Positions 1 through 7,351 of a stretch of 10,888 nucleotides of DNA are shown one piece after another. Each line of letters opens with the position of its first letter. Position 1 is the stretch's first letter. A program made the translations under genes and the position numbers. The DNA comes from Larix sibirica (Eukaryota; Streptophyta; Pinopsida; Pinales; Pinaceae). The notes below the pieces were generated by a model. It was not told where the DNA came from. It ran no database searches and was given only the letters and a program-made list of their open reading frames with translations. The stretch spans positions 1 through 10,888 of the forward strand of contig NWUY0303892491.1 in NCBI GenBank assembly GCA_004151065.3, read 5' to 3'.

Positions 1-345
1 AATGATATGTAGTTTTCAATGAGATGGTGATCTTTCTTTGTGACATGTGGTGGAACTACTCATGGGAATCAAAGTTTAGGTTCATACCATTCTCTTCCAC
101 ATTGACATATTGTTCCTTAACCTCTATCAACATTCATTCAATTTGTCAATATGATGACGATCTTCCCTTTGGATATGTGGTGGATAAATCTTTGTGGGAA
201 ACAAACTTTATGTACTTTTTTTTTGCACATCCTCATCTAATCCCTTTCCCTTCTTACTATTAACTTTCATTCAATTACATAGTGTAAGATATGTGGTTTG
301 CAATCATACAACGTTTTTTCTTTTAAATATGTAGTGGGAGTTAAA
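1..345. repeat. Diverged tandem array, about 3 partial copies
   Basis: Three related blocks can be aligned by eye. A GATCTT...CATGTGGTGGA...GGGAA...AAAGTTTA block at 29-78 recurs at 159-210, 130-132 bp later. A GATATGT(A/G)GTTT(T/G)CAAT block at 4-20 recurs at 288-304, and an ATATGT(A/G)GTGG motif recurs at 173 and 327. Spacing is therefore irregular (about 130-154 bp) and copies have drifted. The array probably continues past the left edge. Nothing shows coding; the open frames crossing it differ between copies. It could be an old satellite or the decayed end of a larger transposon. Confidence 0.5.
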
Positions 346-1070
346 TTCTTGACAAATATGCAAAAAAGTTCAATATTGACAAATGATAAACATTGTCATT
401 GACGTGTGGCACCTTGCCCCTTCATGTCATGATAGATGACCATGATTGAATTTTGTCTATGAATTTTCTTTGATTGCAAGCATCTTGATCACCATCGAAA
501 GGTCTCATCCCCAAATGTTTTGTGCTACTTTGTACTATATAAGCTATATGTTATATTTCTTATGGCTCTCAAAAGCAATGGAAAGGCTCATTGCTCTAGA
601 CCATGCATTCAACATATTGCTCGTTGCCACTTTTGTCACGCTGTGTTTCATAATCACATAGATGACTATGTTTGCTTGCATTAAAAGCCCTAGAATTGTC
701 CTCACAAAAATCAAGTCTTAAGAGGGAAATGCATAATTTGTAATATAAGTTTAGATTACTTAATAAATTCAAGCTATATCAATATGTTTAATATTGGCCA
801 AGATCTCGATTGTGATCTATCGTGAACTTTACTTTGATCACAAATTGTTTATTGGTTTGACAATGGCTCCTACTTTAATCATGATTCTACAATCCTCTTT
901 CTTATGACATCGGACTTAGCACAAACTCCTTACCTAATCCTCCATCTCCCAATTCACTTTTTTCAAATTATCATAATAATGAAAAATAATATAAGGAAAT
1001 AGAATTTGGTATATGATAACTAATTCAAAATGTTAGGTATATGAGAGATAATTCAATATTTTTAAATTTT
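346..1070. other. Gene-free AT-rich stretch
   Basis: I see no supportable gene, RNA or transposon end here. A 71-codon plus-strand open frame (446-661) has no recognisable domain and no sign of splice or promoter context. Short A/T runs and minor echoes such as two ATATGAKA...AATTCAA blocks near 1012-1055 are all that stands out. Confidence 0.4.
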
Positions 1071-1115
1071 TTTTGATGAATTCATAAAGTGTAATGAATA
1101 ATTTCTAATGATAAA

Positions 1116-1340
1116 TTCCAAGATTTCGCAAAGCATAGTAATGGTTGTTATGAACCCATAGAATTTCAACATATTTTCCGATGGGGACGGGTGATGTGCA
1201 CGATACAGTGCATGACCATTGGAATGGGTTTTGACCTTTCAAATTTCCTATATCATAGATTCCATGAATTCGTAAAGCTTAGTCATGGTATCCTATGAAT
1301 TGGCACAGAATTTCATCACATGTTTTCACGGTTACGGGTG
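1116..1340. repeat. Diverged direct duplication, 144 bp period
   Basis: The block beginning TTCCAAGATTTCGCAAAGC at 1116 recurs as TTCCATGAATTCGTAAAGC at 1260. Over the first 29 bases 24 match, and similarity continues through a shared AGAATTTCA and ACGGGTG region. A shorter third echo, GATGAATTCATAAAG, lies just upstream near 1075. This is an old tandem duplication of non-coding sequence; no function can be assigned. Confidence 0.5.
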
Positions 1341-1470
1341 GAGGGATATAATTTCAATTTATGTTTTGTTAGGGGTCAAGACAGAGAGTGGTTTCGTCAA
1401 CAAAGTAGGTATACAACCATTTTGTCATACTTTTGCTAGAAGTTCGTTATGGATGACAACACTTGAATAC

Positions 1471-1665
1471 ATGATTATGTCACTTTGAATATATATATAA
1501 AATAAAATAAATAATATGATAAGTAAAAGGTGTATATATATTTTTATAAATTAATAAAAAATAAAAGATTATGGTTATGTCACTTTGAGAAAATAATTCA
1601 TATATATATATATATATAAAGTAAAAGTTGTATATATTTTTATAAATTAATTAAAAAAAAGAATA
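1471..1665. repeat. AT-rich two-copy tandem repeat with TA microsatellites
   Basis: Two roughly 100 bp units each open with ATG(A/G)TTATGTCACTTTGA (1471 and 1571). Each continues through a TA run, then AAGTAAAAG(G/T)TGTATATAT, TTTTTATAAATTAAT and an A-rich end. Indels are mostly in the TA runs, as expected from slippage. The region is almost pure A/T. It is probably a local duplication of simple-sequence DNA and could act as easily melted or matrix-attachment DNA, but that is inference only. Confidence 0.6.
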
Positions 1666-2262
1666 TTTAAAATTAAAAAATTAAATTTATAATTGTTATA
1701 TATATATTTTTGGAATAAGATTTGAAATTCTTTTTAATTGGTTAAGAATTTGTTATTATCAAATTAAGGAAACATGATAATGATTTAAGACCTAAGATTG
1801 AGAGGTATTTGATAAGAGTTAAAGTTTATTCTTTATGGACCACTAATAGGTTATATAAGGTTGTGTGGTTTTCTTTGAACAATAATGGTGATTGAACCTA
1901 CAGTTTCGGATATTAACTAATGATGGTTGTCCTCACTGTTAATTGATAATTCAATTACGATAAGTTTTGCCACATTCCAAAAAAATAAATAAATAAAAAA
2001 TCAAAACATTTATTAATATTTTTTTATAGAAACAAAAGTATATTATGGTATGGGACATACGTTTAACATTCAAGATCACAAAAAAGTGCATGATGAATAT
2101 AAGGTGAGCGATAACTCCTTGGATCCACGTTGCTTCATAAAGTTACCACTAACATTGATACAGGGTCTCTTTGTACTAACAATGTGAAAAGGTCGAACGA
2201 AGGGAGTAATCAACCCAATGTAGGATAGTGGACAAAACTTGAGCACCTTGCAAAGAAAAGGG
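1666..2262. other. Gene-free AT-rich stretch
   Basis: No supportable gene is visible. The sequence is A/T-rich with oligo-A and oligo-T tracts up to about 2050 and becomes more balanced after that. A 64-codon minus-strand frame (2076-2270) lies directly downstream, on the minus strand, of the possible coding relic described next, and may be its continuation in a shifted frame. It has no recognisable motif. Confidence 0.35.
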
Positions 2263-2265
2263 CTA

Positions 2266-2788
2266 AGCATCTTTGGTCCTCATTAACCATGAAACATTAA
2301 AGGGAGCTATGTGAGTCCCTAAAGAAATAGTGGAAGCACCCTTTGGTTTCATAACATGAGCATCATTTGAATACGAATACCACTCAGTCTTGGGCTTTAT
2401 AATGCATTGTACATAATTTTGGGATGTATAATTCTTTCGGGGAATATGGTGGTATGTCTCAATGAAAAGTAGATGGGAATAGAGTATGAGTTGTGTAAGA
2501 GGAATCCTTACATTGCACAGGCATTAGAGTTTGGTGTACCCAAAAAGTTTGATGAATCCATCCTTAAAGTAATTATATAAATTGGAGTAATGATGGAGAT
2601 TTGGGGTAAGCCATAATATAGGATTTGTAGATTTCAATCAAATACTTTTGGTTTTCTCTCTTGAAAAGCTTCGGGGCATTCATTGAAAACATGTGTGACG
2701 GTAATTTGTGAATGTCAAAATCAACCAGACAAAACAATAAAGAGGTTTTGAGTGACCCAATGATCAAATTTGAACCTGTCTCGACCAT
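2266..2788 (-). pseudogene. Possible decayed coding relic, unidentified
   Basis: On the minus strand, positions 2637 to 2266 form 124 codons in one frame, interrupted by a single TAA (2526-2524) and ended by TAG at 2265-2263. The 86-codon part after the TAA has no ATG until late in the stretch. A second minus-strand frame, ATG at 2788 to TAA at 2573 (71 codons), overlaps its upstream end in another register. One frameshift plus one stop would explain the arrangement. Composition is more balanced than in flanking DNA and the translation is not low-complexity (for example a KPKTEWYSYSN stretch). I do not recognise the family. A decayed retroelement ORF is possible; chance open frames cannot be excluded. 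Confidence 0.22.
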
Positions 2789-2859
2789 TCCAAAGGTTTT
2801 TGACCCATCCCATAAGTGTTAATTAAAAATTGCCCTTAAAAAGAAAATTGAAATCTTAA

Positions 2860-3428
2860 TTTTACCCTACCAATAAAGAAGGGAAAAGTAGACGTAAATC
2901 TTTTAAAAGAAGGGAATTTGGTTGGTGAAGTTTTATTTAATTTGACGCATTTTAAAATATTCAATTGTTCTCGGACTTTCAAAAGAAGAATTATGACTTA
3001 TACTCTGATACAACAAAATTCTTACCAAATAAGAATGGTCAACATTTCCATTGAAATTTGTCCTTAATTCCTCAACAAAACTTGTTGAATTAATAGTTGG
3101 AAGTGGGAACCATATTCCATTTGTCCACACATTGAGTTGAATCCAATTATGTTTTTTCCAATTTCTTGATGGTTAAATTTCACAAAACTTCTCATTGCAT
3201 ACACCATATAATAAATAATAAAAAAGGTGAGTGTATTACATATTAAGGGGATGCAACTATTTTCTATAATGGCATTATACGAAACAAGTTAATCTAGTAT
3301 GAGAAATGATATATTACAAAATCACAAATTTGACCAAAACACATAATAGCGAACAATCTAAAACAATTTATATAATTTTTTTAGAACCCAAAGTTCGTGA
3401 ATCGTAGCTGCTTGTGAAATCAATTAAA
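2860..3428. other. Gene-free stretch with a weak PBS-like motif
   Basis: No gene is supported. On the minus strand the sequence at 3012-3001 reads TGTATCAGAGTA, which matches 10 of 12 bases of TGGTATCAGAGC, the common plant retrotransposon primer-binding site complementary to initiator tRNA-Met. Further matching to the tRNA is absent, no TG...CA LTR end can be placed beside it, and I found no second LTR copy. The rest is AT-rich without visible structure. Confidence 0.2.
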
Positions 3429-3476
3429 AAACTAAATCTGTGGGTTCCGCTCATAAGTTAAAACTAAATATGTGGG
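3429..3476. repeat. Short direct repeat, 32 bp spacing
   Basis: AAACTAAATCTGTGGG at 3429-3444 recurs as AAACTAAATATGTGGG at 3461-3476 (15 of 16 bases). The intervening bases do not clearly align. It is a minor local duplication with no assignable role. Confidence 0.4.
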
Positions 3477-3810
3477 CGGGCCTGACATTAAAGACAATAT
3501 TCAACTTCATGCATTAATTCTGCCAATTCTCGTATCCTTGACTCATGTGCCAATATATTTTATTTAAAGCTCAACTTCTCCACCATTTCCTCCAATACAT
3601 TTTTATGCTAATGCTTCTTGTGCTAGACAATTGCTCAAGTATTTTTTGGTGCATTTCCTCATGCATTGCACGTGTTCATTTGATGACTCTGCAAATTTCA
3701 TCATTTAAGATTCATAAGTGCACCTCATGCTCTAAATTAAGTAAATCAAAATGTTGTTTATGATATATGGAAACAAATGAAAACTAGAAAACCTCTTCCA
3801 TTGGGAAAAT
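3477..3810. other. Gene-free stretch
   Basis: A 72-codon plus-strand open frame (3545-3763) is the only feature of note. Its translation is rich in Cys, Ser and hydrophobic residues, matches no family I know, and has no supporting signals. I see nothing else here. Confidence 0.35.
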
Positions 3811-3878
3811 AAATTCATGTTTTCAATGATAAAGCTCAAATATTAAATTCATGTTTTCAATGATAAAGCTCAAATATT
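3811..3878. repeat. Perfect 34 bp tandem duplication (2 copies)
   Basis: Copy 1 occupies 3811-3844 and copy 2 occupies 3845-3878. Both begin AAATTCATGTTTTCAATG and end CTCAAATATT, with no mismatch and no spacer. Perfect identity in otherwise heavily decayed sequence points to a recent duplication and a possible length polymorphism. No coding role is visible. Confidence 0.9.
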
Positions 3879-4430
3879 TTTGAAGAATATTAAATGAATG
3901 GAAGGAAAAACATGTTTGCTATTTTCAACTAAAATGTATTCATTTATGTAAAATTTACAATAATAATAATTTGATAGATACCGTGATTTTGATTTTTTTG
4001 TTAATTTTATTTAAAAAAAAAAATATAGTTAGTGTTTAATTTCTTAAGATTGTAAAGATTTGTAAGGACAATATTTTATTTTCACTTTTTTTTTAATTAA
4101 ATAAAGACTTACTTAATTCACACTTTTCAATAAAAGTACAAATATTTATATAACTCTTAATCATTGAAGGTTTAGCTAAATATATGTCCTTCAAATTGAA
4201 ATTTAAACCAATCTTTCAAATTTAATCAATATTACATATCATAGAAGATTCATCCCACAACTTTTTCACAACAAACTTGGGATAAAATTGGAAGTACTTC
4301 TCCTCATTTTGAGAATAGGAATCTTCAAAACACAAGACCAAATCAACAAAAACACAAAATCATTAAAACAATATTCTCATTATAAACTCAATATATCACT
4401 TACAAAAATAAACCTCACATTAAGAAGATC
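3879..4430. other. Gene-free AT-rich stretch
   Basis: This is AT-rich non-coding DNA with poly-A and poly-T tracts near 4010-4100. An open frame at 4288-4494 is Lys/Ile/Asn-rich, as A-rich DNA would give, and runs into the 26 bp duplication, so I do not treat it as a gene. Nothing else is seen. Confidence 0.4.
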
Positions 4431-4482
4431 ACATTCCATCCCATACCCCATATTTCACATTCCATCCCATATCCCATATTTT
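4431..4482. repeat. 26 bp tandem duplication (2 copies)
   Basis: ACATTCCATCCCATACCCC followed by ATATTTC at 4431-4456 is repeated at 4457-4482 with two substitutions. The strand is strongly pyrimidine/adenine-biased. It is simple local duplication without evident function. Confidence 0.75.
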
Positions 4483-4679
4483 ACTTGGACATAAATATTG
4501 AAAGTGATTGAACAAAAATATATGCTATGTATCATCGTAGCCCACCATTAAATATAAACAAAATAAAAATTTAAAACAATATTCCATCCAAATAAAATTC
4601 TTAATAAAATAGATCCGAACAACGTCAATAAAGTAGTCTCTTTATCTTATTAAAACATCAATATAAGTACCCTGTCTAT

Positions 4680-5100
4680 GTAGCTACGAAAATACGGTAC
4701 CAAATCTGGAATCCGACATTAAGGGCTACGCTTTCATTTTACATTATCGCAGGCGATATAGGGTGGGGTGTATAGCCACGTCAAAAGCCACGTGGACATT
4801 CGACAACTCGACTCAGACTCATTCAACTTTCTTTTTCTGTGACAACGACGCAACGCGGTTTCGAATGTCGACCGGTGGGTCCCCTGTGAGGGAGGACGAA
4901 ACCCATCAATTTCGCGATCCTCGTCAAAAGACGCAAGCCACCTATTCTTCTCTGCTCCGGACAAGTCGCCGACGGACAGATAGGTTCGAAAATTAAAAAA
5001 ATCAGGATGTAGGCAGGCAGATTCAATCCAACCCCTATGGAAAACAGGGTCTGCCATTGCCATATCATTTCATGAAACTGCCGGAGTCCGTCCCTTAGTG
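4680..5100 (+). promoter_or_regulatory. GC-rich promoter-like region of the phytolongin gene
   Basis: Composition changes abruptly here from AT-rich to GC- and CpG-richer DNA, as at an unmethylated plant promoter. Two ACGT-core boxes sit 12 bp apart: CCACGTCA at 4776-4783 and the palindromic CCACGTGG at 4788-4795 (G-box CACGTG at 4789-4794). These are bZIP/bHLH-type sites in plants. GTGGGTCC at 4875-4882 fits the class I TCP consensus GTGGGNCC, common in growth-related and housekeeping promoters. The best TATA-like sequence, ATATAAGTA near 4661, lies upstream of these boxes, so initiation may be TATA-less and start further down. The start site cannot be read from the sequence. Open frames on both strands here look like by-products of GC-rich composition. 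Confidence 0.5.
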
Positions 5101-5424
5101 AAGCAGTCTGGTTGTTTCCCTATCTGAGCACTCGGTGAAATGAGACGCGACACATCCTTTGGTTTCTTGGTCCGCGGGTGGATTTTGCCAAACACTTTCC
5201 AGGAAACAAAGAAATTCGTAATTCCGTGACCCGTCCGCTATGGTCTCCGATCGGTCTCGCGTTTGATTTTTCTACAGAAACGAAACCGTGGATTAGTTTG
5301 GAAAGTCTCTGGTTCGATTTTCCAGGTTTGTATGCTTTTCTATACGTTTTTAGCCTTATCCTTAAGATCATTTTTCGGGTCTCAGGAAGAGGTTGATTGG
5401 TAATAATAACAAGAAGAAATACTG
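5101..5424 (+). promoter_or_regulatory. Probable 5' leader with three ATG uORFs
   Basis: If transcribed, this stretch carries three upstream ORFs. The first is 5140-5229 (29 codons plus stop). The second is 5240-5266 (8 codons) with a strong context, G at -3 and G at +4. The third is 5332-5403 (23 codons), with a weak context and a stop 21 nt before the main ATG. The third shares the main reading frame and ends at the first of three consecutive TAA codons (5401-5409). A possible 60 bp intron, CAG|GTTTGT at 5326 to CTCAG at 5385, is shorter than usual plant introns. Leader extent is inferred, because the transcription start is unknown. Confidence 0.4.
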
Positions 5425-6312
5425 ATGGAGGCTATGCGAAACCTGGTTTATTATTCTTGTGTTTCGAAAGGCCCAGTAATTGTAGCCCAATACAATGGTT
5501 TAGGGGACGCGGATCTCCAGGCAATAGCCACCGAATGCTTAGACAGAGTCCCTCCATATCACAGCAGATTCACTCACGCCACTAAAAACAGAAGATACAG
5601 TTTTCTCATGGATTCAGAGTTTGTGTTTTGTGCAATAGTTGATGAGGCCCTTGGGAAAGTTGCGGTTTTTGCATTTTTAGAGCAGGTAAGGAATGAGTTC
5701 AAGAGACTGCTCAGGGCCAAGGGTTTTTTAAATATTAAGGATGAAACCCTGCAGGGTTGTGGCCTGGGTGATGATTTTGCTCACACGTTTAAACGATTGG
5801 TTGCCCCACTGGTGGGGATTCCCCAGACCGAAAAGTGTAAGATGGAGGAAGAAGCAGCAAGTGCCCGCCAGGGAGAGGATGAGACCGAGACCGAGGTTTG
5901 CTCCCCCACTGCTTCGGCGCCACTGTATGGGAGACCCCAACCCGATTCCAAGCCTAGAAAGGATAAGAGATCTCTCTGCTCTATATCGCCTTTGTTGCTG
6001 AAGTCGAACAAACATGAAAAGAAGAAGGTCAGGGATCAATTGACTCAGGTGGAAGAGATCATGATGGAGAGCAGTGGCAAAGCATTGGATAAGGGTCAGA
6101 AGCTTGAGGTTACGGTGGATGGAAATACTGGAGGCGCTTCAGCTATGTCATTGCAGAGGACTGCTAGTATGAGAACTAAAGGTCAGCAGATTGCACAGAG
6201 AATGTGGTGGCGCAATGTCAGGGTTGTTCTCCTTTTGGATTTTGTTGTTTGCGTAATACTGTTTGTCGTGTGGCTCTGCGTCTGTCGTGGTTTTAAATGC
6301 GTTTCAGACTGA
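5425..6312 (+). CDS. Phytolongin (longin-domain, tail-anchored membrane protein)
   Basis: The frame encodes 295 residues without introns. Residues about 7-120 form a longin domain: an NLVYYSCVSKGPVIVAQY first strand, an RRYSFLMDSEFVFCAIVDE core (residues 56-74) and an FLEQVRNEFKRLL helix. Such domains in VAMP7-type R-SNAREs fold back on the SNARE motif and guide sorting. Residues 135-200 are a charged, probably disordered linker with an acidic patch (140-157) and a basic one (193-203). Residues 201-250 take the SNARE-motif position but are degenerate, which is the family hallmark. A membrane anchor follows a MWWRNVR motif (260-266) and spans about 265-287, leaving an eight-residue Cys-containing tail. 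Phytolongins are plant-specific, VAMP7-derived and act in the secretory pathway. ATG 5425 is chosen because three in-frame TAA codons lie just upstream. Met4 (5434, G at -3) is an alternative start. Assignment to the PHYL1 or PHYL2 branch cannot be made by eye. Confidence 0.9.
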   Translation: MEAMRNLVYYSCVSKGPVIVAQYNGLGDADLQAIATECLDRVPPYHSRFTHATKNRRYSFLMDSEFVFCAIVDEALGKVAVFAFLEQVRNEFKRLLRAKGFLNIKDETLQGCGLGDDFAHTFKRLVAPLVGIPQTEKCKMEEEAASARQGEDETETEVCSPTASAPLYGRPQPDSKPRKDKRSLCSISPLLLKSNKHEKKKVRDQLTQVEEIMMESSGKALDKGQKLEVTVDGNTGGASAMSLQRTASMRTKGQQIAQRMWWRNVRVVLLLDFVVCVILFVVWLCVCRGFKCVSD

Positions 6313-6530
6313 TGGGGTGCGTCTCTTGGATAAATATTTTCAAGATCTGTAGAGCCCATCAGGACTGTTTTCCTTCTAACCTCCGATTTGATACTATTCA
6401 ACTGCAATCTAGTAAATCATGTAATGAGAGACTTGAATATGTAAATATGGATTTGTGATGGCATGAAGATGCTTTGAATAATTGACCTTCACGTTTTGGG
6501 TTCAGGAGGCCAATGTATTAATATTGCCGC
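6313..6530 (+). terminator. Probable 3' UTR and polyadenylation region
   Basis: Sequence after the TGA is U-rich in places and contains candidate plant poly(A) elements: TTTGTGATG near 6452 as a possible far-upstream element and AATAAT at 6477-6482 as a near-upstream element. Another AT-rich candidate lies near 6514. Plant poly(A) signals are weak, so the cleavage site is only approximate and could lie several hundred bases further downstream. Confidence 0.3.
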
Positions 6531-7254
6531 TCAATAGCCAGTGTTTCAGATACGACTGGGCTATGATATGGGCAAATATAGGAGAATATGGTTTGATTTT
6601 TGTACATTCTTCAGATGCTATATAACAGTAGAGGATGCATTTGGTTCCTTCTTTTGATCAATGAAGGAAAACTGTTGTTGAAACATGGAAGAACATTGCC
6701 AGAGTTGATCCTCGTGTAAGAGTGAATGTATGCTACTGTGGCATTCTATTATTTCAGTTGCAAAACGAGCATTTTATTGCTATTATGTGACTGGTGGATA
6801 CGATAAGGTAACGCCACATAAGTGCGCCATATTTTGCTGTCAGAAGTCTATTTCCTCTGTTCTCAATCTTGTAAGCATTTCCTCTACCTTAACTGCAAGT
6901 TTGTAGGCATATTCTTCATAGTTTAATATTCCTAGTAATAGTTCCCAGGTATTTTGTTACTAGAATCTTCTATTGCATAGCTGCTGTAGGGGTTTGCTGC
7001 ACTCCTTATGTGTATTTACTATTTATAGTTTCATGATATTATTTATTCAGATTCTCATGCTTGCTGAATTTTGTTTGGTCAAGTTTGGATATACAAGGTA
7101 GCGTAAAGTTTTTTTTTGGGGGATTTCTTCCAGTTTTAGATGGCTGATTTATAATAAAAGCATGCTTATTGTTCTTTGACATGTTTTTGTGCCCTTTAGT
7201 TTTTGTAAATTCATGATCAAAACAGCAAGTCAACCTGTGTGTAAATTCATTATT
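6531..7254. other. Gene-free stretch downstream of the phytolongin gene
   Basis: This is T-rich, intron-like or intergenic sequence. I see no supportable ORF, RNA gene or transposon boundary. A T9 run with G-rich flank occurs near 7110. A minus-strand open frame (7039-7323) crosses part of it but has no domain. Confidence 0.4.
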
Positions 7255-7301
7255 GAGTTGAGGGCAGGGTTCCCGAGTATGTGTAGTGCACCCATAGTTT
7301 T

Positions 7302-7351
7302 TGGGTTCAAATCTCATGGACACTAAATCTCACCATGATTTTTTGAACCCA
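7302..7351. repeat. Imperfect inverted repeat with box-B-like arm
   Basis: TGGGTTCAAATCTCATGG (7302-7319) is nearly the reverse complement of CCATGATTTTTTGAACCCA (7333-7351), giving a stem of about 17 bp with mismatches around a 13-base loop. The left arm contains GGTTCAAATCT (7304-7314), two mismatches from the RNA polymerase III box B GGTTCGANTCC. No convincing box A, tail or target duplication was found, so it may be a SINE fragment or a chance fold-back. Confidence 0.35.

Noticed and set aside
446-661. 71-codon plus-strand frame with hydrophobic stretches
   Set aside because: Hydrophobic content follows from T-rich sequence; there is no family match, promoter or conserved context.
3545-3763. 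72-codon plus-strand frame, and its complement as a possible gag-like coiled coil
   Set aside because: The complement contains stops and needs frame changes. Neither strand gives a recognisable domain.
4734-5063. 109-codon minus-strand open frame upstream of the phytolongin gene, possible divergent gene
   Set aside because: It lies in the GC-rich, stop-poor promoter region where other frames are open too (4763-4996 plus, 4823-5068 minus). It shows no known domain, and nothing indicates splicing or a promoter of its own.
5326-5385. Possible mini-intron in the 5' leader (CAG|GTTTGT to CTCAG)
   Set aside because: At 60 bp it is below the usual plant intron minimum and the donor is weak. It is mentioned in the leader entry but not annotated as an intron.
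5178-5585. Plus-strand open frames at 5178-5396 and 5397-5585
   Set aside because: They begin with GTG and TTG, not ATG, so they are not credible plant starts. The second overlaps the phytolongin gene in another frame.
5728-6407. Several alternative frames of 74-103 codons on both strands within and just after the phytolongin gene
   Set aside because: They are shadows of the real coding frame; only the 5425-6312 frame has family-specific longin and membrane-anchor features.
7039-7323. 94-codon minus-strand open frame
   Set aside because: The translation is a Lys/Asn/Thr-rich mixture with no domain, and the frame crosses a hairpin and low-complexity T/G runs.
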